A DNA stretch of 50,334 nucleotides, taken from assembly GCA_030156255.1 (NCBI GenBank), contig JASGMV010000027.1, forward strand, positions 1 to 50,334. Reading direction: 5' to 3'. The position numbers and the translations under genes are program-made. The notes under the pieces were generated by a model, which saw only the letters and a program-made list of their open reading frames with translations, did no database searches and had not been told where the DNA came from. The stretch's first letter is position 1. Each line of letters opens with the position of its first letter. Source of the DNA: Desulfovibrionales bacterium. GTDB lineage: Bacteria > Desulfobacterota > Desulfovibrionia > Desulfovibrionales > Desulfovibrionaceae. Of the stretch, positions 41,007 to 50,295 are shown one piece after another.

Positions 41007-43289
41007 ATGGCTCAAAAGCTTGGCGTATACATCTGTGGCGGTTGCGACATCGGGGCCAGCCTCGACGTCGAGGGACTGGCCGAGTTCGTCAAAAACGGCA
41101 AATACAGCTCCAACTGCGCCGTGGTGAAAACCAGCCCGGTCCTTTGCAGCCCCGAATCCAAAGGCGTCATCGAAGAGGACATCAAGGCCAACGGACTGGA
41201 CGGCGTGGTTGTCTGCGCCTGTTCCCCTCGGGTCAAGTGGGACGTCTTCAACTTCGGGAGCGCCCTGGTTGAGCGCGTCAACCTCCGCGAGCAGTGCGTC
41301 TGGTCTTTCCAGGACGACCCCGCGGTGCCCGGACTGCTCGAGACCATGGCCAAGGACTACGTCAGAATGGGGATGGCCAAGGCCACCAAGTCCAATCCCC
41401 CCGAGGTGGAGGACCTGAAGACGACCAAGACCATCATGGTCATGGGCGGCGGTTTCACCGGTCTCAACGCCGCGTTGTACTCGGCGAAAATGGGCCACGA
41501 CGTCGTGCTGGTGGAAAAGGAAGATGAACTCGGCGGCAAGGCCGGGAACATGTACAAAAGCTTCCCCCTGACGCCTCCTTACACCGAGGCTCAGGACACC
41601 GGCGTCGCCGAACTGGTGAAAGAGGTTACGTCCAACAAGGCGATCAAGGTCATGACCGGCTCCATGGTCGAGGAACTCGCGGGAGCTCCCGGCCAGTACA
41701 CGGCCAAGATCAAAACCGCATCCAAGACCGAGGAGGTCCCCGTGGGCGCCGTGGTGCTGGCCACGGGTTGGGTTCCGCAGGACACCGCCTATCTCGAGCC
41801 TCTTGGTTACGGAAAATACAAGAACGTGGTCACGGCCCATGAGTTCGAGACCCTGATCAAGAGCAGAGGTTTGGCCCGTCCCGGCGACAGCAAGGTTCCC
41901 GAGTCGGTGGCCTTTGTTCTGGACATGGATTTGGCCCTTGCCGCCAAGGCGTCCAAGGAAGAGGACGAGGCCGCGGAGGAAACTGCGGCGGCCCCGGCCG
42001 CAGGAGCGGGCGAAGGCGAAGAGGAAGCAGCCTTTGTTTATGAAGACAAGGAAGTGGCCAAGCATTTGAGCTACTCCTCGGAACTCTCCAGCTTGGTCGC
42101 CCTGAAGCAGGCCGGCTACGTGCGGGAGAAGAACCCCAAGGCCTGCGCTTACATCCTTTACGACCACATGATGGTTCCGGGCGTGAACGAGCGCTACTAC
42201 AAAGCCGCTGCGGACGATCCGGGCGTCATGCTGAGCAAGGCCCAAGTGACCTCGATCAGGCAGGACACCGACGGCGGCCTGCTCATCACGGCCAAAAATA
42301 CGTTGATCGGCGGCTACGTCGAACTCAAGGCCGATATGGTGGTGCTGCCCACGGGCATGGTTCCGGTGACGGCCCACGAGCCGACCATGAACTTCAACTA
42401 CCGCCAGGGACCCCACTTCCCGGACCTGGAGTTGTTCGACGGGTTCGTGGACTCCAACTACATCTGCTTCCCCTACGAGACCCGCCGCACCGGCGTGTAC
42501 GCCGCGGGTTGCGCCCACCAGCCCATGACCATGGCTCTCGCCAAGGAAGACGCTGCGGGCGCCGCGCTCAAGGCGGTGCAATGCATCAATTCCGTGAACC
42601 ACGGCGCCGCGGTCCATCCCCGCTCGGGCGATTTGACCTACCCGGTGTTCAACTTCGTGCGCTGCACCCAGTGCAAACGTTGCACCGAGGAATGTCCCTT
42701 CGGCGCTCTTGACGACGACGAAAAAGGAACCCCGAAGCCCAACATCTCCCGCTGCCGCCGTTGCGGCACCTGTATGGGGGCGTGTCCGGAGCGGGTCATC
42801 TCCTTCAGCACATACAACATTGACCAGATCGGTACGGCCATCAAGGAAGTCGAGGTCCCGGACGACATCGTCGCCGGCGGACCTCGGGTTATCGTCCTGG
42901 CCTGTGAGAACGACGCCTACCCGGCCCTGGATATGGCCGCCTTCCGCAAGAAGTCCTGGAGCCCGTACGTCCGCTTCCTGCCGGTGCGTTGCCTGGGCTC
43001 CGTGAACGCCATTTGGGTGGCGGACGCCATGTCCAAGGGCGTGGACGGGGTGATGCTCCTCGGCTGCAAGTACGGCGACGACTACCAGTGCCACTTTGTG
43101 AAGGGTTCGGAGCTGTGCAACCGCCGCAAGGAAAACATCGCCGAGTCGCTGGACCGTCTGGGCGTGGAGGCTGAGCGTGTGGAGCAGTACCAGGTTTCCA
43201 TCGACGAGTACGACACGATTCCCGAGCTCATTGACGCCTTCATGGAAAAGATCAAGCCGTTCGGGCCGAACCCCTTCAAGGGCTACTAG
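41007..43289 (+). CDS. qmoB: Quinone-interacting membrane-bound oxidoreductase subunit QmoB
   Basis: The 760-residue HdrA-like protein has a FAD motif (TIMVMGGGFTGLNAALYSAK, about 138-158) and two [4Fe-4S] motifs near 553 and 582 (CTQCKRCTEECPFGAL, CRRCGTCMGACPERVI). A C-terminal MvhD-like domain follows from about 625 (VIVLACENDAYPALD, VRFLPVRCLGSVN, LGCKYGDDYQCHF). An acidic alanine-rich insertion sits near residue 315-340 (EEDEAAEETAAAPAAG). It lies 3 bases after qmoA. Confidence 0.96.
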   Translation: MAQKLGVYICGGCDIGASLDVEGLAEFVKNGKYSSNCAVVKTSPVLCSPESKGVIEEDIKANGLDGVVVCACSPRVKWDVFNFGSALVERVNLREQCVWSFQDDPAVPGLLETMAKDYVRMGMAKATKSNPPEVEDLKTTKTIMVMGGGFTGLNAALYSAKMGHDVVLVEKEDELGGKAGNMYKSFPLTPPYTEAQDTGVAELVKEVTSNKAIKVMTGSMVEELAGAPGQYTAKIKTASKTEEVPVGAVVLATGWVPQDTAYLEPLGYGKYKNVVTAHEFETLIKSRGLARPGDSKVPESVAFVLDMDLALAAKASKEEDEAAEETAAAPAAGAGEGEEEAAFVYEDKEVAKHLSYSSELSSLVALKQAGYVREKNPKACAYILYDHMMVPGVNERYYKAAADDPGVMLSKAQVTSIRQDTDGGLLITAKNTLIGGYVELKADMVVLPTGMVPVTAHEPTMNFNYRQGPHFPDLELFDGFVDSNYICFPYETRRTGVYAAGCAHQPMTMALAKEDAAGAALKAVQCINSVNHGAAVHPRSGDLTYPVFNFVRCTQCKRCTEECPFGALDDDEKGTPKPNISRCRRCGTCMGACPERVISFSTYNIDQIGTAIKEVEVPDDIVAGGPRVIVLACENDAYPALDMAAFRKKSWSPYVRFLPVRCLGSVNAIWVADAMSKGVDGVMLLGCKYGDDYQCHFVKGSELCNRRKENIAESLDRLGVEAERVEQYQVSIDEYDTIPELIDAFMEKIKPFGPNPFKGY

Positions 43290-43301
43290 GAGGTAAGGAC
43301 C

Positions 43302-44528
43302 ATGTCGCAAGTCGAGAGAGTGAAGCCGGACCTGCAGTTCGTCAAAGAGCTCCAGAAGGTCGGCGGCGAATCACTCAAGAAGTGCTACCAGTGCGCCACA
43401 TGCAGCGTGGTCTGCCCCATTTCCCCCGCGGACGATCCCTATCCGCGCAAGGAAATGGTGTGGGCCCAGTGGGGGTTGAAAGACCGACTGGTGAACGATA
43501 TCGATATCTGGCTGTGTCACAATTGCGGCGAGTGCTCGGACATGTGCCCTCGCGGCGCCAACCCCGGCGACCTGCTGGCCGCCCTGCGGAACATGACGTA
43601 CCGCAAATTGGTCCGGCCGAACGTCATTGGCTCCTGGATGAGCTCCATCAAGTATCTGCCTATCTTGGCCGGCATCCCCGCATTGATCTACCTGCTCATC
43701 TGGATCGCTCGGGCCAGCGTCCTGGGAACCGCGTTCCCCCTCTTCAAGGCCACGGAGCACGGCTACGAGGTCGCAGAAGGCGGAAAAGTCATCTACGGAG
43801 GATTGTTCCCCGGCGATTACTGCATCGATCTCATTTTCGGGATTGTGGCCATCCTTGTCATTCTCTGCTTCTACGCAGGGATCAAAAAGTTGATCAAGGG
43901 ATTTGACGCCATGCCCAAGACGTTCGTCGTCGGGCAAAAGGCGAAGCCCTCGTTTGTCGAGAGCCTGGTGGAAACCATCAAGTATGAGGTCGCCCAGCAC
44001 ACCCGCTTCAAGCAGTGCGGGGGGGACGAATCCACCACCACTCGCGTCAAGGGGCATATGCTCACCTTCTACGCCTTCATCATCCTTGGGATCGTCACCT
44101 CGGCTATCGCCGTTGGCCACTGGGGCGGCAGAATTCCGGGCCTGGACTTCCTGCACGCGATGGGCGATACCCCGCTGCCGCTGTACAACCCCATCAAGAT
44201 CATGGCGTTGGTCGGCGGCGTGCTGTTGTTGATCGGCATCTACAAGCTGACCAAGCGCCGCTTGAATCTGGACGCGCAGAAGCACGGCTCCAGCTACTAC
44301 GACTGGTACCTGCTCGGGGTGATCTGGGCCATTGCGGTCACCGGTTTGCTTTGCGTGCTGCTGCGTTGGACCAACATCGCGGTCCTGGCGTATCCGTGCT
44401 ACTACATCCACTTGATCTCGGTGTTCCTGCTGATCGCCTACCTGCCTTGGTCCAAACTCGGGCACTTGGTGTACAGGACCATGGCCCTGGCTTACGCCCG
44501 GAAGATCGGCCGTTTGCCGATGAACTAG
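43302..44528 (+). CDS. qmoC: Quinone-interacting membrane-bound oxidoreductase subunit QmoC
   Basis: The 408-residue protein joins an HdrC-like iron-sulfur domain (Cys28, 31, 34, 38 and Cys72, 75, 78, 82) to a cytochrome b-like membrane domain with about six helices (from residue 115). It is the membrane anchor and quinone site of the Qmo complex. AGGAGGTAAGG precedes the ATG, 12 bases after qmoB. Confidence 0.96.
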   Translation: MSQVERVKPDLQFVKELQKVGGESLKKCYQCATCSVVCPISPADDPYPRKEMVWAQWGLKDRLVNDIDIWLCHNCGECSDMCPRGANPGDLLAALRNMTYRKLVRPNVIGSWMSSIKYLPILAGIPALIYLLIWIARASVLGTAFPLFKATEHGYEVAEGGKVIYGGLFPGDYCIDLIFGIVAILVILCFYAGIKKLIKGFDAMPKTFVVGQKAKPSFVESLVETIKYEVAQHTRFKQCGGDESTTTRVKGHMLTFYAFIILGIVTSAIAVGHWGGRIPGLDFLHAMGDTPLPLYNPIKIMALVGGVLLLIGIYKLTKRRLNLDAQKHGSSYYDWYLLGVIWAIAVTGLLCVLLRWTNIAVLAYPCYYIHLISVFLLIAYLPWSKLGHLVYRTMALAYARKIGRLPMN

Positions 44529-44573
44529 AGAAATGACAACAATTGAGACGTCATTGCTATAAGGAGGCTTCCC

Positions 44574-45242
44574 ATGGCTGAAGCAAAGGTTTTCCCCATG
44601 AGCACCTTCGTGGCCTGCCTGCGTGAGAACGACACCTCCGACGCCGGAGTGGTCGACTTGCTGGGCTTCTTGACCAACGCCACCGTGTCCGAAGAGTTTG
44701 CTCCGTTCGCCGCGGCGTTGTCCAAAGCCTGGGTCTACGAGCAGAATCCCGAGCTGACCAAAGCCAGCAAGAGCGAGATCGCGGGACTCGGCCAGAAGGT
44801 TTCCATCAACTCCATGAGCGGCGCATCCGCGGAACAGGCGAAGGCCGTCCTCGAGAAGCTCGTGGAGCTCAAGAAAGAGAACGAAGCGTTGGTCGCGAAG
44901 GCGGCCGAGCTCGAAGCCCAGAACAAGGCCTTGAACGAGGCCAAGATCCAGGCCGAGGGCAAGCTGAAAAAGTACGAAACCCAGGCCGCTCAGGGCGACG
45001 CGAAGCTCGAAATGTCCGGTAAGAAGGTCGACGAATACCTCAAGAAGGTGACCGAGCTTCTGGACCAGATCGAGAAAGTCAAGAAGGAAGGCGTTGTCGT
45101 GGCCGGAACCGGCGCTCCCGGCGAAGCCGGGGCCGCTGCTGCGGACGGAGACGCGGCCGGCGCTCCGGCCCAGGAAGACGCCGGCTCCGACTTCGGTTTC
45201 GGCGGCGGGGCTTCGGACCCGTTCGCGGACTCCAGCTGGTAG
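44574..45242 (+). CDS. qmoD: QmoD-like protein, fourth gene of the qmo operon
   Basis: The 222-residue soluble protein has a helical N-terminal domain (about 1-85), a long coiled coil (about 90-165, AKAVLEKLVELKKENEALVAK onward) and a Gly/Ala/Asp-rich tail. It lies 45 bases after qmoC with AAGGAGG upstream. In Desulfovibrio vulgaris the gene in this position (DVU0851) is called qmoD and is reported to matter for sulfate growth; assignment here rests on position and general character. It has no cofactor motif. Confidence 0.8.
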   Translation: MAEAKVFPMSTFVACLRENDTSDAGVVDLLGFLTNATVSEEFAPFAAALSKAWVYEQNPELTKASKSEIAGLGQKVSINSMSGASAEQAKAVLEKLVELKKENEALVAKAAELEAQNKALNEAKIQAEGKLKKYETQAAQGDAKLEMSGKKVDEYLKKVTELLDQIEKVKKEGVVVAGTGAPGEAGAAAADGDAAGAPAQEDAGSDFGFGGGASDPFADSSW

Positions 45243-45264
45243 GACCGCATCGCATTTTGCATGT

Positions 45265-45374
45265 AAGGCCTTCGGCGCCCCGGTTTGGACCGGCTGCGAC
45301 TGGTCCGAACCGCCCTTGAGCGGCGATGTCCTGGCGCTGTCCGTCCGGGGCGCTGAAGGCCTTTATTTTTTTCG
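45265..45374 (+). terminator. Large nested stem structure with T-rich tail after qmoD
   Basis: Outer arms 45265-45283 and 45345-45363 pair over 19 positions with one G-T type mismatch (AAGGCCTTCGGCGCCCCGG with its near-complement). Inside, CGGTTTGGACC (45281-45291) pairs with GGTCCGAACCG (45302-45312), and a smaller CCGC/GCGG stem follows. TTTATTTTTTT comes directly after the outer arm. It should terminate the qmo operon; the internal fold is far larger than a terminator needs. Confidence 0.75.
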
Positions 45375-45426
45375 CTCATCGTGCTTTCGAGCCGGGTTCT
45401 CCGGCGGTGTTGATAACAACTGTGTT

Positions 45427-45439
45427 ATTTCACTGAAAT
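45427..45439. promoter_or_regulatory. Short palindrome upstream of livG
   Basis: ATTTCACTGAAAT is symmetrical around one central base and lies in the AT-rich 100 bp before livG. It could be an operator for the transporter operon. No regulator can be named from the sequence. Confidence 0.3.
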
Positions 45440-45482
45440 TTAAGTTGCTTTTTCACATTAAACCTTGTACGCAAATGTGAAC

Positions 45483-46238
45483 ATGGCGACTCTTGCACTC
45501 AACGACATCAGCGTTCAGTTCGGCGGCCTCCAAGCGCTCAGTGAAGTTACTTTTACGCTGCATCCGGGCAGCATCATGGGGCTGATCGGTCCGAACGGCG
45601 CTGGAAAGACTACGGTCTTCAACGTGATCACCGGCGTTTATCGGACTTCGGGAGGCAGCGCGACCTACGACGGCGCCAGCATTCTCGGCCGCCGCCCGCA
45701 TGAAGTGCTCGCCATGGGCGTCGCTCGCACCTTTCAGAACATACGCTTGTTCCAGAACATGAGCGCTCTGGAGAACGTGATGGTGGCGCAGCACTGCCGC
45801 ACCAAGGCCAAGGTTCTGGCGGCCGTTCTGAGGAGCCCGGCCCAGCGGCGGGAGGAGGCGCGGATACGCGAGAAGGCGCTGGAAGCCTTGGAGTTCATGG
45901 GGTTGGGCGACAAGGCCTATGAAGTCGCCTCCAACCTGCCCTACGGATTGCAGCGGCGTCTGGAGATTTCCAGGGCGCTGGCGAGCGAGCCCTCCACCAT
46001 TCTTTTGGACGAACCCGCCGCCGGACTCAACCCGGCGGAAAGTTATGGACTCATGGAGTCGATCCGCCGGATTACAACCCGAGGCGTCAACGTGTTGATG
46101 GTGGAGCACGATATGAAGGTCGTCATGGGCGTTTGCGACGCCATCGTCGTGCTCGACCATGGCGTCAAGATTTCCGAAGGCAAGCCTGAGGAGATTCAAC
46201 GGGACCCGGCGGTGATCGAAGCATATCTCGGCAACTGA
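45483..46238 (+). CDS. livG: Branched-chain amino acid ABC transporter ATPase LivG
   Basis: The 251-residue ATPase has Walker [13 protein letters not shown], a variant signature [15 protein letters not shown], Walker [14 protein letters not shown] and the LivG-type C-terminus ([26 protein letters not shown]). It is one of two ATPases for leucine/isoleucine/valine uptake. The ATG at 45483 was preferred over upstream TTG and GTG codons; no clear ribosome binding site precedes any of them. It is the first gene of the operon, 240 bp after qmoD. Confidence 0.93.
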   Translation: MATLALNDISVQFGGLQALSEVTFTLHPGSIMGLIGPNGAGKTTVFNVITGVYRTSGGSATYDGASILGRRPHEVLAMGVARTFQNIRLFQNMSALENVMVAQHCRTKAKVLAAVLRSPAQRREEARIREKALEALEFMGLGDKAYEVASNLPYGLQRRLEISRALASEPSTILLDEPAAGLNPAESYGLMESIRRITTRGVNVLMVEHDMKVVMGVCDAIVVLDHGVKISEGKPEEIQRDPAVIEAYLGN

Positions 46239-46255
46239 AAACCGTGGAGGTTGTG

Positions 46256-47398
46256 ATGAAACGTTTTATTCTCGCCGTGTTGGCTCTGGCGCTCGTTGCA
46301 GTCGCCGGCTGCGACTCCGGCCCCAAGGAAGCCCTGAAAGTAGGCTCCATGAGCCCCCTGACCGGTCCTTACGCCGCGGACGGCAACGACATCGCCAACG
46401 GCGTTCGCACGGCCATCGAAGTCACGCAACAGGCCGGCGGGCTGCCCGGCTTCGAGTCCATCCAGTTGATCGCCGAAGACACGGCCTGCGATCCTCGCCA
46501 GGCTGTGGCCGCCGCCAACAAACTCATCAACGAAGGCGTGGTCGCCGTGGTTGGCGCGTATTGCTCCAGCTCCACCATTCCGGCTTCGGAGACCCTGGAC
46601 CAGGAAGGCGTCGTGATGATCACCCCCGCCTCGACCAACGAAAAGGTCACCGAGCGCGGGCTCAAGAACATGTTCCGCACCTGCGGCCGCGACGACGACC
46701 AATCCATCGCGGCGATCAAATTCATGACGGACTATCTGAAGGCCAAAACGCTGTTCATCATCGACGACAAGACCACGTACTCCCAGGGCTTGGCGGACAG
46801 CGTGGAGAAGAAAGCCGCGGCTGCGGGCATCGACGTTCTGGGGCATGAGCACGTGAACCAGGGCGACAAGGACTTCTCCGCAGTGCTCACCAAGGCCAAA
46901 GAGGCCAATCCCGACGTGCTGTATATGAGCATGCAGAACTCGGCCACGGGGTCGCTGCTGATCATCCAGGCCCGCCGCATGGGCCTGAAGTGCGCCGCTA
47001 TCGGCCAGGACGCCGTCTACCATCCGCAGTTCATCGAGATCGCCAAGGACGCCGCCGAAGGCGTGTACCTGACCTTCGGATACATCGACAAGGACAAGCC
47101 CGCCTACAAGAAGTTCCTTGACGCCTACACGGCCAAGTACGGCGAGCCCGGCGCCTACTCCGCCTACGCCTACGACTCGGCCATGGCTTTGTTCGAAGCC
47201 ATCAAAATGGCCAAGGGCAAAACGGACGCCGCCACCATCAGCGCCAACCTGAAGCAGCTGACCATGGAGGGCGCCTCCAAGAAGATGGATTATCTGGAGA
47301 ACGGAGACTCCGGCTCCAACTACATCATCCGCAAGGTTGAGAACGGCCAGTTCATCAACTTCTGGGATCCTCAGACCGGCAAGGTCTTCGAAAAATAA
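46256..47398 (+). CDS. livK: Branched-chain amino acid-binding lipoprotein LivK
   Basis: The 380-residue type I periplasmic binding protein starts with a lipoprotein signal (lipobox VAGC, Cys19). The Leu/Ile/Val-binding fold follows (LKVGSMSPLTGPYAADGNDIANG, VVGAYCSSSTIPASETLDQEGV, YDSAMALFEAIKMAKG). Asp follows the lipid-anchored cysteine, a residue that in E. coli favours inner-membrane retention. The ATG at 46256 has GGAGG six bases upstream. Confidence 0.94.
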   Translation: MKRFILAVLALALVAVAGCDSGPKEALKVGSMSPLTGPYAADGNDIANGVRTAIEVTQQAGGLPGFESIQLIAEDTACDPRQAVAAANKLINEGVVAVVGAYCSSSTIPASETLDQEGVVMITPASTNEKVTERGLKNMFRTCGRDDDQSIAAIKFMTDYLKAKTLFIIDDKTTYSQGLADSVEKKAAAAGIDVLGHEHVNQGDKDFSAVLTKAKEANPDVLYMSMQNSATGSLLIIQARRMGLKCAAIGQDAVYHPQFIEIAKDAAEGVYLTFGYIDKDKPAYKKFLDAYTAKYGEPGAYSAYAYDSAMALFEAIKMAKGKTDAATISANLKQLTMEGASKKMDYLENGDSGSNYIIRKVENGQFINFWDPQTGKVFEK

Positions 47399-47406
47399 TC
47401 TTGGTG

Positions 47407-47436
47407 CGGAGCGGAGGGCGATCGCCCTCCGCTCCG
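47407..47436. terminator. Perfect 30-bp palindrome between livK and livH
   Basis: CGGAGCGGAGGGCGATCGCC and the following 10 bases form an exact palindrome: a 13-bp stem with a GATC loop in RNA. It lies 8 bases after the livK stop and has no T-run. It probably stabilises the livK message or partly blocks read-through, giving more binding protein than permease. It might also be a protein-binding site. Confidence 0.6.
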
Positions 47437-47452
47437 ATCAAAAGCAGCGACA

Positions 47453-48355
47453 ATGGATTATTTCCTCCAACAGCTCATCAACGGCGTCACCCTGGGCGGG
47501 ATCTACGCGCTGATCGCCCTGGGCTACACCATGGTCTACGGGATCATCCAGCTCATCAACTTCGCCCATGGCGAGTTCTTCGCCGCGGGCGGGTACATCG
47601 GCGTCATTTTCATCACCTGGCTGTCGGCCCAGGGCCTGCATCCCTACGTGTGCCTAGGGCTTTCCCTGCTGTTGTCCATGTTGTACTGCGCTCTTTTGGC
47701 CATGGCCGTGGAGAAGGTCGCGTACAAGCCGTTGCGGTACGCCTCCAGACTCTCCGTGCTGTTGTCGGCCCTCGGCATGTCCATTTTCCTGCAGAACGGA
47801 CTGATGCTCACCCAGGGCGTTTACGACAAACCGTATCCGACCGACCTGACGCAGGGCGGATTCGCCATGGGCGGAGTCGTCGTCTCCTACATGCAGATCA
47901 TCATCCTGGTGTTGACGACGGTGTTGCTCATCGGCTTGAACGCGATGGTCTTCAAGACACGCATCGGCAAAGCCATGCGGGCCACGGCCCAGGACAAGGT
48001 CATGTCCGGCCTGGTGGGCATCAACTCCAGCACGGTCATCTCCTTCACCTTCGCCATCGGCGCCGCCCTGGCCGCGGCCGCGGGCATCATGGTGGGATTC
48101 TATTACGGGTCGGTCAACTACACCATGGGTTTTGTCCCCGGCATCAAGGCCTTCGCCGCCGCCGTGCTGGGCGGCATCGGAAACATCACCGGGGCCATGG
48201 TGGGAGGACTCATCATCGGCATGGTGGAAATTTTCGCCGCAGGATATCTCTCCAGCGAATATAAGGACGTGTTCGCCTTCATTATCCTCATCGCGGTGCT
48301 CTACTTCATGCCCACCGGCATTATGGGAGAGAACGTTGACGATACGAGGGTCTAA
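47453..48355 (+). CDS. livH: Branched-chain amino acid ABC transporter permease LivH
   Basis: The 300-residue membrane protein has about eight helices and the LivH pattern (LINGVTLGGIYALIALGYTMVYG, INFAHGEFFAAGGYIGV, GFVPGIKAFAAAVLGGIGNI, GAMVGGLIIGMVEIF). It forms the permease pair with LivM. Its end overlaps the livM start by 20 bases. Confidence 0.95.
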   Translation: MDYFLQQLINGVTLGGIYALIALGYTMVYGIIQLINFAHGEFFAAGGYIGVIFITWLSAQGLHPYVCLGLSLLLSMLYCALLAMAVEKVAYKPLRYASRLSVLLSALGMSIFLQNGLMLTQGVYDKPYPTDLTQGGFAMGGVVVSYMQIIILVLTTVLLIGLNAMVFKTRIGKAMRATAQDKVMSGLVGINSSTVISFTFAIGAALAAAAGIMVGFYYGSVNYTMGFVPGIKAFAAAVLGGIGNITGAMVGGLIIGMVEIFAAGYLSSEYKDVFAFIILIAVLYFMPTGIMGENVDDTRV

Positions 48356-49556
48356 GAAATCCTGGATCATCTTCGTTGTGGCCATGGGCTGGTTCTTCCT
48401 GATCCTGTGGCCGCTGCTCGGCATTCGGGCCGACGGGCTGTTTTTCGCTCAGACCTTCTCCATTTGGATCAAAGTCGTCGCTGCTTGCGCCATTGTTCTC
48501 GTTTTGGCTCAACTTCACCGCGCAGGGCGGTTGGAATGGGTCTCCAGACCCGTTCAGGCGCTTGGTTCGAAAGTCCAAGCCGCCTACGCCGTCTCGCCGA
48601 AATGGCTGTTGGCGACGATCATGCTGGCCCTGGCCGTCGCCTATCCATTTCTGACGAGCCGTTACGGCCAGGACGTGGCCATCAACGTCCTGGTGTACAT
48701 TTGCCTGGGCCTGGGCCTGAACATCGTCGTAGGCTTGTGCGGGCTGCTGGACCTCGGCTATATCGCCTTTTACGGAGTCGGCGCATACACCTACGCCTTG
48801 CTCTCGATCCACTACGACTTTTCCTTTTGGCTTTCCTTGCCTGCGGCCGGCGTGCTCGCGGCCGCGGCCGGCTGCATCATCGGCTACCCCACCTTGCGCA
48901 TGCGGGGCGACTATCTGGCCATCGTGACCCTGGGCTTCGGGGAGATCGTCCGGTTGATTCTCAACAACTGGATGTCCCTGACCAACGGGCCCAACGGGAT
49001 TCTCGGGATCAAGGCGCCGGGTGCGTGGGTTCCGGACTTCGCTCGCGGCCTCAGCCTGGAGCACGTCTGGCTGACCCGGCCCAAGGAACTGTACTTCGTC
49101 ATTTTGGGGCTGGCCGTTTTCACCATTCTGGCCGTCTACCGCCTCAATTACTCCCGCATCGGAAGGGCGTGGGAGGCCATTCGGGAAGACGAAACCGCGG
49201 CCGAACTCATGGGCGTCAACACCTTCCTGCTGAAGCTTTTGTCCTACGCCATGGGCGCCGTGTTCGGCGGGCTGGCCGGGGCGTTTTTCGCCGCCAAAAT
49301 GCGCTTCGTCAGCCCGGAGTCCTTTACCTTCCTGGAGTCGGCCATGGTGCTCGCCATGGTGGTGCTGGGCGGGCTTGGCTCCATTCCGGGCGTCATTTTG
49401 GGGGTGCTGGCCCTCATCGCCTTGCCGGAAGTCTTTCGCGAATTCGAAATGTACCGCATGCTGGTCTTCGGCGGCGCCATGACCCTGATGATGGTGGTCA
49501 AACCCAGGGGGCTTTGGCCGGCCAAGCGTTTCGGCAAGCGTTCGGAGGAGGAGTAG
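48336..49556 (+). CDS. livM: Branched-chain amino acid ABC transporter permease LivM
   Basis: The 406-residue membrane protein has an extra N-terminal region (about 1-85, with two helices) before the LivM core (LNIVVGLCGLLDLGYIAFYGVGAY, RMRGDYLAIVTLGFGEIVRL, IGRAWEAIREDETAAELMGVN, VVLGGLGSIPGVILG). A TTG at 48336 with GGGAGA six bases upstream is the best start, giving a 20-base overlap with livH. Confidence 0.93.
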   Translation: MTIRGSKKSWIIFVVAMGWFFLILWPLLGIRADGLFFAQTFSIWIKVVAACAIVLVLAQLHRAGRLEWVSRPVQALGSKVQAAYAVSPKWLLATIMLALAVAYPFLTSRYGQDVAINVLVYICLGLGLNIVVGLCGLLDLGYIAFYGVGAYTYALLSIHYDFSFWLSLPAAGVLAAAAGCIIGYPTLRMRGDYLAIVTLGFGEIVRLILNNWMSLTNGPNGILGIKAPGAWVPDFARGLSLEHVWLTRPKELYFVILGLAVFTILAVYRLNYSRIGRAWEAIREDETAAELMGVNTFLLKLLSYAMGAVFGGLAGAFFAAKMRFVSPESFTFLESAMVLAMVVLGGLGSIPGVILGVLALIALPEVFREFEMYRMLVFGGAMTLMMVVKPRGLWPAKRFGKRSEEE

Positions 49557-49560
49557 ACGG

Positions 49561-50283
<723 letters not shown>

Positions 50284-50295
50284 AGCGAAGAGCCG

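Noticed and set aside
39645-43310. 1221-codon open frame on the minus strand
   Set aside because: It is the antisense of qmoA and qmoB and has no protein-like composition or start signal.
44532-44555. AATGAC/GTCATT inverted repeat between qmoC and qmoD
   Set aside because: Only 6 bp with a 12-base loop and no T-run; within chance expectation.
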